NCBI GenBank assembly: GCA_030737835.1
Contig: CM060854.1
Location: 13,790,607 to 13,854,606, forward strand
Source of the DNA: Acorus gramineus
Lineage: Eukaryota; Streptophyta; Magnoliopsida; Acorales; Acoraceae
Length of the DNA: 64,000 nt
Reading direction: 5' to 3'
Position 1 is the stretch's first letter. Every line of letters begins with the position of its first letter. Positions 10,424-23,877 of this stretch are shown in pieces. Made by a program: the position numbers and the translations under genes. A model generated the notes under the pieces. It worked only from the letters and a program-made list of their open reading frames with translations, was not told the origin of the DNA and did no database searches.

Positions 10424-13400
10424 TGTTATATTTGTGTCACTTTTTAGCCTGCTGATAACCGTTGGAGCGTTCTGGCAGTTTTTCAATTTTTTTTTGGTTT
10501 TCGATCGGAACCGCTAATTTTTGGACTGTTAGCTATCGTCCTGAGTTAGAGGACTCTGATTGGAAATCTAACTGCATATTTGGTGTCCTGGTGCCATTTT
10601 AGGCCTCTCACAAAAATTTCATCGAATTCCGGTAACGTTTCTGAAATTTCGCAGTTTCGGGGCGTATCCGGGTATTTTAAGTGACTTGCTATATAAAGGA
10701 AATCTAATTTTTGAGTGAGCACTATTCATCATCCCTACCATTTGGATTTTCTCTCTCCCCTCTCTCCTTTTCTCACTTTTGAGCCCCCTAGACCCCTCAA
10801 ACCTAAAAACCTAAAGCATAGGAAGTGTAGATCGGGTCCCGATCTACACCCCGGTGCTTTCAAATCCCGATTCCGGTGAGATTTGCCCCTCCGTCCCCCC
10901 TCTCTTCTCCTCTGTTTTGGACCATTTCGAGGGCCAAGATAGATCCGGGCGTTGAAAGCCTTTTGGGAAAGGTTTCGGCGCGCGGAGAGCGTCCGGACTC
11001 CCCTTCCTCCCCTTGGTAAGCCTCTTTTCTCTCTTTCTTATGCTTAGATGTATGTTAGGAGGTGTGATTAGGGGTTGGGAGGCGGTCGGCGTCGGTGGGA
11101 GGCCGTCGGAGGGCTGTGGAGGTGGTCGGAGGCCGGGGGTGGCGAGTGGTGGAGGTTGGGTGGCTCGGTCTAGGAGTTGGGCTGTCCGGGTAGGCTGAGC
11201 GGCTGTTCCGGGAGTTTAGGCAGTGGGCGCAGCAGGCTGGGGCACCAGGTGCCGGGCGCGCATGCGCGTGCGCGCGGCGTGCGCTCGGGTGGTGCTACAG
11301 GCGTGCTGGGCGAGCAGGGTAGGGCTAGTGTGGAGCAGGATGGCTGCGGGCTGTGCGAGCAGGGCAGGCCGGCTGGGCAGGCCATGCTCAGGCAGTTGCC
11401 AGGGGGGTGCTCGGGCATCAGGCGGGCAGTGGCTGGGCGTGCAACGCGAACGGTGCTCGGGCCACTCGGCGACGCGCGCAGGCAGGCAGCGCGGGCATGC
11501 TGGCAGGCGCGTTGGGCGCGTGCTGCCAGGCGCGCTAGGCGCATGTTGCGCGTGCGTGTGCGTGGGCGCTGGGTGAGGGTCCCGGGTGCTGGGCGCTGAG
11601 CGTCGGGTGCTGGGCTGAGGCGCAGGCGTGCGCGCGGTGCAGTGGGTGCGAGCGGGTAGAGGATGGTAGGTGCGCGCGGAGTGCGCGCGGATAGGGGGCT
11701 GGAGGTGCGCGCGGGGCGAGGCGCTGCGCGCGGGGCGTGCGGGGTGCTCGCGGTGCACCCGGGAGGTTCGGCGGCGCGTCCAGGCGGCGGGCGGGGACCC
11801 GGCGGTGCACGGGGTGCGTTGGCTGAGGCGCGGCGGTGCACCCGGGCGGTCGGGTGGCCGTGCTGGTGGTTGCCGGCCGTGCGGGTGGTTGCCAGGGTAC
11901 TCGGGCTAGCGTGCGTGCGGGTCGTATGCACGTTTGCCCGAGTGTTGGTTGTTTGTTTGTGGGTTTTGAGAATTTTGATGTCTTTGGTAGTAGTTGTGGA
12001 TTTTAACTCACCATATAAATGTCTGTCTTGCAGATCCTTACGGGCGGTCGCGCGACGACCCGATCTTTGGTGAGTGGGACAATCCAACCCAGTAGAGAGG
12101 GGTCATACGCATTTGGGCGTATACCGACCTCTCCTGGGGCACCATGGATGTATATTAACCAGCAGTAATATGTAATCCATGCTTGCATGATTTAAATGTA
12201 GAATGCATGCTACCCTAGTCTTTGTATGTTAGGGACTTGCACCCATAGGATAGGTGTAAGAGCCATGCACCATGCCCCTGTTTTCATGTTAGGAAACCTC
12301 GGCCTATGCATGCGTCCTACTAGTTTATTAATTAAATTAAAATGCTAGTGTATGTTAAATCGCATGCCTTAGATAATATTATAGGGAGGAGCCTTGCGAG
12401 GTCAACATTGAGACCCGTGTTAGGGTGCTCCGTGTTCCTTGTTTAGTTGTCGGGATGTCCTGTATCGGGACCTCATGCTGCCCTCCCAAGGTTTCTAGTC
12501 CCAATAATATTATAAGTAATGTTATATAACTGGTATGATTATTAGCAATTCTAGTGAATATTATAGGGGAGGGGCCTTGCGAGGACAGCGGTGAGACCCG
12601 GGTTAGGGTACTCCGTGTTCCTTGTTTGGTTGTCGGGGTATCCTATATCGGGAACTCACACCGCCCTCCCGAGTTTCTTTCCCCCAATGATATTACAACC
12701 TTGCTTTTATTGTACGTGTTCCCCCCATCTTGGTTATGCGCCCTGGAGGAACTCTGAAGAGTTCATGACATTTGAGTTGTAGAGATGTGTTGTCAACGGA
12801 TCCGAGTGGATCATATGCGTATGGATAGGCTGTTCTGTTTCCCTTCGTTGGATCCGTGTAGAGACTGCCCCAGCGTGATAAGGTCGTCCCTTTCGAGGGC
12901 TCCCATCAGTAGGCGCCTCCCGATATTTGTGACGGACTGTGCTGAAGTTATGGGTGAAGGCCAGCGGCCTACGGAGTGGAGGAGAGACTACCGGTGGACC
13001 AAGGGTAACCAACAGCCTAGTCAGTCCCAAAATCCTATGTCACCCGTGGTAGGGTGAGGGTGAGGGTGTAGTGGGTTGGTGATGAGCGACCTACTGGATT
13101 TGTGATTGGATGATTATCAGTCCCAATAGCCTATGTCACCCATTGATGGGTGAGGGTGAGGGTGTGGTGGTTCGGCGAAGTACGAACCACTGGATTATGT
13201 TGTTATGCCACTTAGAGGATGGATAAATAATGGAATTGTGGTAAATATTGTCTGTGATGCATGGGTTGTGCTGTTCACTGAGCGTGTGGCTCACCCCTCG
13301 CATATGTTTTTCCCCAGTGGTCACTGAGCCTGAGCTAGAGCCGGAGCAGTAGTTGGAGCTTTCCGAGGGATTCCTTCAATAGCGGAGTAGCGCCACGTTC

Positions 13401-13721
13401 CGCGAGTGCCAGAGGTTATCAGCATCCCTTCTTGACTGTATGTATTTTATTTCTGTGCTTGGCACGCGTTTGTGTATATTCAGTTGTATTGGTGTATATT
13501 GGCTCTCACAGGACAGATGATTGAGTATCGAGTCTGTAGTATGTTTATTTGCAGATTCAGTCTTTTGCTTCCGCTTTTGGTGTATATATCATGTCAGCCC
13601 CTTTGTTATCTGTGTGTCATTCTGGTTAATTGTGTATGATATATTATTGACCTCCTGTGTAGATTCTGATATTTTATATACACTTGCCGCGTCCCGGGGA
13701 CGGCCGCCCTGGGGCGTGACA
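10424..13721 (+). mobile_element. Solo Tekay-type LTR, 3298 bp, TSD AATGA
   Basis: It starts TGTTATATTTGTGTCAC and ends GGGGCGTGACA. AATGA occurs at 10419-10423 and again at 13722-13726, a perfect 5-bp target duplication, with no internal region, so this is a solo LTR left by LTR-LTR recombination. Landmarks: TATATAAAG at 10690, first donor GT at 11016, GC-rich core about 11240-11880, mini-exon 12034-12069, second donor at 12070, acceptor before 13318. A block of about 180 bp is tandemly duplicated (about 12381-12530 and 12562-12700). Two G-tract/hairpin modules lie at about 13030-13195. It sits about 55 bp past the DJ-1-like fragment. Confidence 0.93.
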
Positions 13722-14070
13722 AATGAAACCTTTGATTAATGATTTTGGGTTCTTAAAAGTACCGCAAAACATAAAACAAAGCAATTTTTTTTTTCAATTT
13801 TGTTTGATTTGTTTGTTTTATATATCATAAACAGAGCACATTCAAATGCTATGTTTTTGTATCATATTAGAAACATCAAATGTTTATACCATGCTTTGCA
13901 TCACCTTCAAATGTTATGAAAAAATGCAGCAATTTATGAATGTTTTGATATCGGAAAACCTTATAGATCTAATGCAACTAACCAGATTTGAGTTCCTTTT
14001 AGAATGGGAATGAATTTTAGCCTTTGATAACAGATATTATGTTGTGTGCTTCAAGTCATGGTTCTTTAAG
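13722..14070. other. AT-rich spacer without recognisable gene
   Basis: About 350 bp of AT-rich sequence between two solo LTRs. It has no convincing ORF. It may be intron or flank of the disrupted gene whose fragment lies at 9826-10368. Confidence 0.5.
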
Positions 14071-17000
14071 TGTTACGCTCCGAGGCGACCGTCCCCGGAG
14101 CGTTACCAATCATAAAATATCAGGAGTCATACATAAGAGGTCAATAATGACTTCAATTGAAAATGAAACAACAACCAATAGGATTGCATAAATAATAAGG
14201 CAACAGGGAAGCGATAGCTAACTAAAAATGCGGAAGCATAAAATATAAATAAGTCTGTAAATAAAAAAAAACATTATTACAAACCCGAATACACAATCAC
14301 TGTCCTATGAGAGTCCAAGTCTAGTCCAAATACAACTATATGTGCTACAGGCATGATTACTAATACATACACAAGAAAATAGGATTGCTGACAGCCTCGC
14401 ACTCGCCAACCGAAAGGTGAAACGCTCTACGCACGAACCACACCAGAGGGATGCTCCAGCTCCACGCCAACCCAGTCCCTGGTGGATAAACAATACACGA
14501 GGGGTGAGCTACAAGCTCAGTGAGTAACAAGAATTCAAGCTCTACAATAAGTATATAATATTAGTGCATTTTTCCTTCCAAGGAAAAGAAACATGGGAGA
14601 AACCCAACAGGTATAAATGTCACGTGAGGACGTGACCTCACCTCACCTCACCCTCAACCTGGAGGGGACTCTTAGGACTCTCAGGGTGGAACCAAACGGT
14701 TAACCATAACGCATAGCATTATTGCATTACACAGTACTACAAGTCAATCCGCATCAAGGTATAACCATGCTAGATGCCTCACATCATCCAATGGATGTAT
14801 TATACTTTGGGTGTTCCCAATTGATATAGACGTCACGTGACAACGTGACCCAACTCACCCTCACCCTCACCCTCACCCCTAGGGGTGACATGGAACTATT
14901 GGAAACAGAAAACAACTCACTAACTCCCTTAACCTTCTGGTAGCCCTTCCCCGGGTAGCCCTCTTCTTGAAGGCCTTCCAAGATAGGTACGAAGCCATAA
15001 GGGCATTGAAATACACATTGGGCCTCCTATGATGTGGTGGCACCATCCAGGATATCTCCAACGTCGGGTAGCTTCAACACAGATACGAGGTAGGGGAGAA
15101 ATAATCCACGCTCTCAAGATGATCCTGGTAGATCAACTATTATCAATTAGCAAATACCAATATCATCCGGTAGCCCTATCCCAGGTAGCCCTCTTCCTGA
15201 CAGCCTTCCAAGATAGGTACGAAGCCACAAGGGTATTGAAATACACATTGGGCCTCCTATAATATGGTGGCACAATCTAGGATAGCTCCAACACTAGGTA
15301 ATTTCAACGCACGATGATATGGGGAGAAAACACTCCACGCCAGCAATACGATCCTCACGAATCAACTACTATCGGTTAGCACATACCGATGCTAATTGAA
15401 TTCCCATAGAGACGCATCACTTGGATGCAGGGAAAAAGGTTAAGTTCTCGCACTCAACAATAACAAAGCATGATCCTAAAGGTAGGTCATGCGTGCGCCT
15501 ATTACAGATAGGCCAAGAATACTATCCTAGCTATCGGGTCAAACACCGATAAAATAATGAATTCTTCTGAATTCCCACTAGAGCATCGCATGGATGCAGG
15601 GCAGATAAACTACTACATTGGCATAATAAAACAAAGTATGATCCTCACCACGGATCACACCTCTACCTATCACAATTAGGCCTGATTAGTTAAACATACA
15701 CGCAATTATTACAAGAGGAGTTCTATCACAAAAGAGATGCCTGGACCACACGTCCAAATAACCTATGACTAAACCATGTAAATACACACTTTATACAATC
15801 CAACATAGGCCTACTAATAAGCTAGCATAAATGACATGAGAAATTCTATAACATAAGGGGGTACATGAACCATATGCCCAAATAAGAAAGAAGTCAAGAA
15901 CTGACTATGCATAATTAAGTCCTAAATCATTCACACAGTTTCACAATATGCACAAGATAATAGTGGAACCTAAACCATTGAAACATCAAGTGTGTATATA
16001 TATAACTAAGAAAAATCACAAGATATAACTCACTAAAGACTTCAAGCAGTTCACATAGAATGAGATAAAAATAGTATAAAATGGTATGCAACATAATCCA
16101 TATATTAGCATGCATTCCAGATAATATCCACAATCACCCCACGTCATCCGGTAGCCCTCTCCCTAGCAGCCTGTCCAGGACGATACCAATCACGGGGTGG
16201 CACCTCACAGGGTAGCTCCAACGCTGGGTAGCTTCAACGCACGATGACGCCGGGGTGATACACTCCACACTCGCGGGAAATCACATTGATCAACATGTAC
16301 CATACTCTATAACTAGCTACTTGGAATCCATCAGAATTCCCAACAGGTGCATCACGAGGACGCGAGGGAAACAACTTCTTATCCACACTTACTAATATCA
16401 ATTATGACCTTAAAAACTGATCATACACACATCTATCCTCAATAAATAGGGTTATTAAGTTATTATCATGAACATGAGGTAATTAAGTACCCACCAATCT
16501 TGTAAACATGGTGTAAAGGACAAGTAGAGGCAAGAGTTATAACTAACTCAAAGGATCATATCAATAAGTATGTGCAAATGATCCCTAAAATATGGTATTT
16601 AATCCTACATAACACATCCATCATCATATACTAGCAATAGAGAATAAGTTCTCTATAGTACCATTACATTGCATAAAATATGCTAGAGTGCCTAACACGC
16701 ATGCTATATATTATTTCTATTGCATGGGTCGGACCACTTATTCAAGGAAACTATTGCATCTCATAGATTAGATCGCAACATATGGAAGGGGACTAAGACA
16801 TGCTCGGTAAAGTTCAAAGGACCTACACTAATAGCATGAACAATAACTACCGATGCATATCAATTTCTGGAGGGTGTGAATCATACACCTATACCGTAAG
16901 CATGCAATTCATGACTAATCGCGTGCACGTACACTCATCTCCCCTGGTTCATATGGGTATAATTCTTCCATGTGCAACAATAACAATTATATAACTATGT

Positions 17001-18673
17001 GTCAAGTTTTACAATACTAGTGAATTGGTCAAACCACTCACAGATACTTGGATTGTTGCGCGTCCGGTCTACGAGATCTGCAAGACACAACCAATGATGC
17101 TCAATTAAATATAAAGCATCATGACACATATACAAGCCAACTTCATGAAGACAACAACTCCCGATATTGCCCACACCATGCATAATAACTCTTTGACACA
17201 TAATCATGCAAAACTGGTATATCTACTGCAACCAGCCCTAAACTTTGGTCTCCACGGCACCAAATACACATCCAAATATTCTGACATAAATCACACACAT
17301 TCTATGACATGTTGGGATCATAATATGTGAATACATCATAACCTGATTTAGCCTCTACATGCCCGAAATAAAATATTTTCAGAAACTGGTTAGTTCCCAT
17401 GCGAATCTGGACAGTCCATGCAAAACAGGTTCTAACTTACAACACAGTTATCATAATGACACCAAATTTCATATATAGCATCTAGACACATAGATGATCA
17501 TATCACATGAATACATAATGCTCATAATATGCCTTTAAGTACTAGTTTCATAAGGATCTTCATAAGACAGAAATCTGCCTTACTATGACACAAAACCCCC
17601 AACAACAAAAAAAATGGGGGAAAATACATACAACACCACCTGAGCATCCTTGCTGACCACCCAAAGCACTAGATAAAAGAATTAATACTTCATTGAAGCA
17701 CAAACACAAACACCTACATTGCATGCCTACAATAACATTCAAAAACACAAGAAAAATCATACAAGGAGGGAAAGAAAATTCACCAAGAGAGAGGGAAAGA
17801 AAAGGATGTGGGGGGCCTCACAAGCACACATATTTCATCCTCCAACACAGCAACTCTTCCAATCCTCCACCTCTTCACATCCTTGGCTAGATGGACATAC
17901 CAAGTAGGGAAAATGAGAGAGCTTAGAAGAGAAAGAGAGGGAGAGAGATTAAGCCTCACAAGGCACCCAAACAAAATCAAGCATTCTCACCTAGTCTTTC
18001 TCTCCTTCTTCTCTTCTCCTCTTCTCTTCTCTCTCTCAGATTTGCTGCTGGAGACCCAGCAAAAACCCCCCTTTTAAGTGCCAGCACCACCATTTGATAG
18101 GTGTTGAGAGGGAGGCGAAGAGACAATCCTGCCCCTGCTTTAAAATTCTGGACAGCCTTTGGTAAAACAGCCATAACTTCTACAATCTAGCTCCGAATTA
18201 TGAAATTCAAAATCCATTGGAAAGCCAAGAAGATTATCCACAACTTTTGTGTTTATGCCAAGATCAAATAACCCCTCCCACTATTCCAAAATATGAGCTA
18301 AACACCGAACAGGGATGCTGCCAGACATTTCTCATCCCCAGGGTATAATTGGAAAAACACTAATAACTTTTGCTACATGAATCCGGATGATCTAATTCAA
18401 CTTTTGTATGGAAGCTAACTCAAAAATGAATATCCCATGATAAAATCAGATTTAAACTATTTCATCTTAGATATTAACAAAATTAAATTCGAATACTAAT
18501 TGGAACTGCATAATTTTAAAACGACGTCAGAATGCGATCAAAATCTACAGGTAGGCCAATGCCAGTACCAGGAGAATAAATATGCAGTCAGATTTTTTAT
18601 CTGAGCGCTCCAACTTTTTAAAATAAATAAAACACGATATTTGACCTTTTTAAAAAGTGACACAGTCTTAACA
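14071..18673 (-). mobile_element. Solo LTR of a diverged long-LTR family, 4603 bp, TSD TTAAG
   Basis: On the minus strand it starts TGTTAAGACTGTGTCAC at 18673 and ends GGAGCGTAACA at 14071. TTAAG at 14066-14070 is repeated at 18674-18678. The ends resemble the 3-kb family (TGTTA...GTGTCAC, and CCGGGGACGG.CGCC near the other end), so the families are related, but most of the body is not alignable by eye. It keeps the same plan: a 36-nt mini-exon near 17046-17081 (frame LVDRTRNNPSI), G-tracts followed by perfect hairpins at 14832-14849 and 14619-14636, and CT-rich leader DNA near 18000. A block with ACGAAGCCA...GGGCCTCCTAT is duplicated at about 14937 and 15168. No coding region is present. Confidence 0.9.
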
Positions 18674-20284
18674 TTAAGGCATATTATTTTCCTACTCTGC
18701 CTGAAGTTTTTGAAAAGCTTCATATTACTAGCATAAGTTTTCTAAATTGTTTATTGGCCCTCATTCAAAATTTCAGTGCATTTGATAATCACATAGATCT
18801 TGAACTGATAACTAATACATTGCCATTTTGAACTCCCCAAGGTTTAAGATTTTTTAAAATCTATTTTATTGGCTGAGACACCTTAATATCATTTTCTATT
18901 TTCTTTTTACAGGCTGAATGTGATGTTTTGACCATCTCAGAGATCTTTATTTTCCAATTGAATTCCAATTAAACTGATAAACTATATATTTGTGATAGCA
19001 TTAAGAATTCAAAAATCTCAAGAGATCTTTGGGTATAATATGCTTGATATCTTGAACTTGTGAGATATTTTGAACTTAAAATAGAAATTTATTTTTCAGT
19101 GTTGCTTTGAGGATATTCTGTCAGTTTTGAAGTGTGTTGAAGTTGCTTAAAGAAGTTCAGGTCTCAATGACATTCAATTTTGTGTAGGTGCAGACCTGAA
19201 GTTGTTAAGATAACTTTTGAGGATATGACAAGGAGATTAATAGAAATATTGGAGGCTGAATACAGAGAACTAATGTCAGGTACAACTAAACATGGCTAGA
19301 GTTGCAACTAAGAGTGAAAGTTATAAGGTTTTCACTTCATCTAAAACTTTCATAATAGCATGGAATATCTTCCATTAATTTTATCCATGCATGCAACATT
19401 TCTCATCTTGAGCGCTCTTTGTTCACGCAGATTTCTAGATATGTCCTTAAGAAGCATGAAAAGAAGTGGAATACCTGAGCATGATGTCATTGCAAGGTTG
19501 CTTTTCATTTTGTATAGATTCTTGTAGATTTAAAATTTATCTTGCCTTTATAACTGGTGCTTGTGTTCTTGCTCTTTTTTATGTGGCATATCATGCATGA
19601 TTATTTTCTCATCCCCCATGACTTGCAGGGTCTTCATCTTACATCTTATGAGTTGTTTATAAATGTTATATGTGCATTTTATCTATATGGTGAATTCAGG
19701 TTGTTGGGTTGTTTGAACTAGGAAGGATAAGATCAGAAACCAGTGTATTCATGCAGCATTAGTGTCTCCCTCCCTCTTTGTTGCATCAAATCTAGTTTCA
19801 GCCCCTCCGGTGCTAGCCCCACTCAGTGTCGCTGGTTGTCCCGTCCTTTCAGTCATGTTATCGCAATTGTGAAAATGATTTTTTTCCCTCCGGTCATTAT
19901 AACAAAACATCTTTACATATCAAATCGATAAAAGTTGATCTTTGGCACATTGCAATGTCACTATATGTAGGACCACCACTCCCCTCAAATGTTGTGCTAG
20001 CTATAGTTTTTTTGACAAATTTCAGGTTATAATTTGTCAATTCTTTTACATCACCGTGAATGTGTTCACATGATCACTCACCGTGATTTGCCACCAGAAA
20101 GTATTTTGTAGGATATCCGCCTTAATGGATGGTTCAAAACCCCTAGAACAAGAAACTCATCCATATGGCTTCTACGATGTTTCAATGCTGTTTTGGTAAT
20201 CCTCTTTAATATTCATTGTTCACTTGTATGTTTACCAAATCAAAATGTTTGTCTTGATTGTTCATTCTCACAGCGTATTACAAC
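18674..20284 (+). pseudogene. Host DNA with two coding-like exon remnants, product unidentified
   Basis: Most of this AT-rich stretch looks intronic. Two short segments look like exons. At 19194-19279, behind a TGCAG acceptor and before GGTAC, one frame reads PEVVKITFEDMTRRL then IEILEAEYRELMS. At 19431-19496, behind CACGCAG and before GGTTG, one frame reads FLDMSLRSMKRSGIPEHDVI then AR. Their phases do not join directly, so an exon is missing or the gene is decayed. I do not recognise the protein. The solo LTRs on both sides suggest a gene broken up by insertions. Confidence 0.4.
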
Positions 20285-23200
20285 TGTTATGCCTGTGTCA
20301 TTTGGAGCCATTTCGGTTAAGCCTTGGTCACATCTGGGTCATTCAGGGCCTTTTCTTTTTTCGATCAGAGTTGCTAAAATTTTGGCTTTTAGCCACCTGC
20401 GGGAGTTAGAGTACTCTGATTGGAAATCTAACTGCATATTATGGGTCTTGGTACCGTTTAGTACTACCCATAAAAATTTCATCGAATTCCGGTAACATTT
20501 TGAAAAATATGCAGTTTCGAACCGTATCCGGGTTTTAAGAGTTCCTGGTTGGTCGAATAGTGTGAGATATTTTGGGGATGTGGTGACCTTTGGTAACCTT
20601 ACCCCCACCTTGCTTAGGGATGAAGAAACCTTTGGTTATTTGATATGTGAGTGGGTGAGCCTAACCCTAACCTCACCCCCCCTTAAGGTCACCCCTAGGC
20701 ACTATTTGGGCATGAAAATGACCTTTTTGCCCTCTCTCTCTCTCTCCCCCTCTCTCCCATTTCGTGGAACACTTTCCCTCCCTCTCTTATGGCTCTCTTT
20801 CTCCCCAAGTGTTTGATTTTATGCCAAGGAGAAGAAGATGGAGCAAGAAGAGGAGGTGCAAGTGCATGAAGGTGAGTTTTGTGCCTTTGTGGTTGTTGTT
20901 GATTCTCCTCTCTCTAGCTCCCTTTTTATGCCCTTCTCTCCCCTGTTTTTCAGCCAAAGAAGGCTGAGGAGAGGCTGAAGAGGAGGTGTGGTGGTGGTGG
21001 TGGTTGAGGTGGCCGTGGGCGCGTCGAGAGCCCCGCATCTCCCCCTTTCCCTTTCCCTCTTTTGGTAAGTCCTCTTCCCCTTCTTTTTGATTTTATATGG
21101 CTGTTGGGATGGTTGGGGAGGTCTTGCATGCTAGGTAGATGGGTTAGAGTGTGTATAAGGGGTTGGGGAGGGGTTAAAACGTGCTGGGCGCACGCGCGGG
21201 TCTGTCCGCGCGTGTGCGCGCGCAGACGCGCCCGCAGAGGGGCGCTGGCAGGCACAGGCGGGCGCGTGCGCGTGCGCGCGGGCGCTGGTAGCGCGCGCGG
21301 TGCGCACAGGACGTGCGCGCGGGGCAGTGCGTCTGGGCATGCGGCTGGGCATGCGGCAGGGTGCCAGTGCGTGCGCGCTCGTGCGTGCGCGTGCTGGGGC
21401 ATGAGCAGGGCTGCCCAGGGGCTCGGGTAGGTGCTGGGGCACTCGGGCATGCGTGCATACGCGCGTGCTCGCATGCGTGCGAGCCCGTATGCGTGCATGT
21501 CTAAGTCTTTGGTATTTCTAGTAATTTCTAAGTGTTGTAATGTGATTTTACTCACCAAATTGAATGCCCTTACCTTGCAGATCTCGTCAGATAGGATGCG
21601 AGAGGTCTCGGGTTACGGTGAGTTGTTTGATCCAATCCCCCCCCCCCTTGAGATGCGCTCGACGCGCGAAGTCGTGCGTCGCGCATCGATGGGGCACCTT
21701 AGCTATACTACTTGTGTAGATAAGTAGTATGGCCATGCTTAAGCTATAATATGTTAGATATCTTGCATGCTAGGCTTATATACATGTATTGTATTCATGT
21801 ATGAATGATTGTATTGCATGCGCCCCTCTAGTATGGGCATATATTTTTGTAATGTGTATGGATGTATAGAATATGGCATGCCTTAGGTAGTATTGTAATA
21901 CTACTCCCACCATATTAATTGGAATATCCAGCATGATTAAGTCTGGGTTAATAACGGGCACCTGCCTAATATTCCCTTGCGATAAGACTCGAGGGCGTGG
22001 TGTAGTTGTTGCGCCCATGCTAATGGGGCAAAGCTATGACCAACTTCATGAGATGATGATCTCTCTCGCCCTCTCCCTCTGCACAAATTGAGTAAGTAGA
22101 GGCGATTTCCTACTCGACTCGGGTTCGTTTGGAATATTAGCATTCACCTGTTAGTGCGCGAGATCGCGCTTGACCCTTCCCTTTTGAGTTGGCGATATCC
22201 AACGCATGTTAGAGTATATTTTGTATGTTTATACGATTAGTGCCCTCATATGCATGTGTAGTTAGGCCTTGCCTTGTATGTATGTTGCATGATGTGTTGT
22301 TTATGCCATATACTCATGTTAGGGTGAACCCCTATAGTTAAGCATATGTTATTGTGCATGTGGATCAAGTTCCTTCAGTGATAGAATTCTCCTGTAATAA
22401 TGATGCGCATATTAAAACTGATTAGGCCTATCTGAAATAGGCGTGGGTATGACCCGTTGTCGGGTTGTACCTTATTAGTTAGAGCGCTAGCGATGTAATC
22501 GCCTTAGTTCATCAGAGCGATGCACTCATTTGGAATTCAGGAGAATTCATTATCTTATCGGTTTTGTTAAGCCGGTAGTTGTGGCATTAAGCTAGGCCTA
22601 CCCGTGCGAGGCGTGTATATGAACCGCCTGTTGGGTTATGTGCCTTGGGATTATTTCTGCGTGAGAGCAGAGGCAACCCCCTTGTGTTCGAGCGACGCAA
22701 CCGTGTGGGAGTACAATAGTATTTGATATCATCGATATGTGATTATCGAGAGTAGTTGTTTTTCCATTGGGTTCGCTTTGCGAACATGGAATGTTTACTC
22801 CCAATGTCATCCGTGTTGAAGAGGCCCGAGTTGTAGCTGTCCTGACAGAGTGCTCCCATCCGTAGGTACCACCGATGCGTTCAGAAGCGTACTGATCGTG
22901 GGAGTATAACAGGTAGAGGCTAACTGGGGAAAGAGCTACCGGTGGACCAAGGGTGTAGAGGAGTCTAATCTCTCCAAAAGTTCTATGTCACCTCTAAAGG
23001 GTGAGGGTGAGGATGAGGTGAAGACACGTCGCCGCGAGACCCATTCGTTGTTCGTCCGTTCCCATAGTTGTTGGGTCCGGTTGCGTATCGATGTTCAAAG
23101 ACATCGTTGGGCAGTTATCTCGATGTAGATGATCTAGTAGCATTGTGTAGACTAGTAATTCCGGGTCTCTTCGACCAACGGTATGGTCTCTCCCCAAGAG

Positions 23201-23877
23201 ACCCAAGAGTCTCCCTCCGGGAGTGAGGGTGAGGTTGGTGATTCAGTAGTGTTGTGTGGACCAGTAATTCCGCGTCTCTTTGAACAACGGTATGGTTTTT
23301 CCCCAAAAGTCCCAAGAGTCTTCCTCCGAGAGTGAGGGTGAGGGTGAGGTTGGTCGCGCCGTCGCGTGACCTTGTTATCCATTGGGTTTCTACCCATGTT
23401 TTCCTTGAGAGAAAATTGTTTTAGTATTGAACTGTTGTATGGTGATTGGTTTCCAGCCACTCACTGAGCTTGTAGCTCACCCCTCGCATACTGTTTCTTT
23501 TCAGGGGTAGTGTTGGGCGTGGAGCTGGAGCTTCCCTGTGGCGTGGTCTTATGGGCGTGGAGCGTTCTTCCGGCGGGTGGCGAGTGTGAGGCTGTCAGTA
23601 GTCCTAATGTATTGTAAATCGTGCATGTGGCACATGTTGTATTTTATTTGGACTAGACTTGGCTCTCACAGGACAGTGATTGTGTATTTGAGTCTGTAAT
23701 AATGTTTTTGGTTTACAGACATTGTTGATATCTTATGCTTCCGCTTTTTAGTCAGTTATCAGTATCTTTGCTTTGCTGCCTTGGTTGCTGTTGTTGGAGT
23801 CTTTATTGATATCAGGTATTGATAGCTGATATTTCATTATTGCCACGTCTCGGGGACGGCCGCCCTGGGGCGTGACA
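20285..23877 (+). mobile_element. Solo LTR of a third subfamily, 3593 bp, TSD ACAAC
   Basis: It starts TGTTATGCCTGTGTCA and ends GGGGCGTGACA. ACAAC at 20280-20284 is repeated at 23878-23882. The middle differs from the 3-kb family. It has a first donor near 21065, a GC-rich core about 21180-21480, and a mini-exon of 37 nt at 21581-21617 between TTGCAG and GTGAGT. G-tracts at about 23338 are followed by a hairpin at 23352-23371 (GGTCGCGC/GCGTGACC). In the frame used by other copies the mini-exon has a TAG, so a peptide is not conserved here although the splice sites and structure are. Confidence 0.92.

Noticed and set aside
12591-12782. Recurring frame RPGLGYSVFLVWLSGYPISG in many LTRs and in the cassette
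   Set aside because: It has no start codon (preceding codon TTG or GTG) and simply follows a conserved DNA block; changes are not clearly codon-like.
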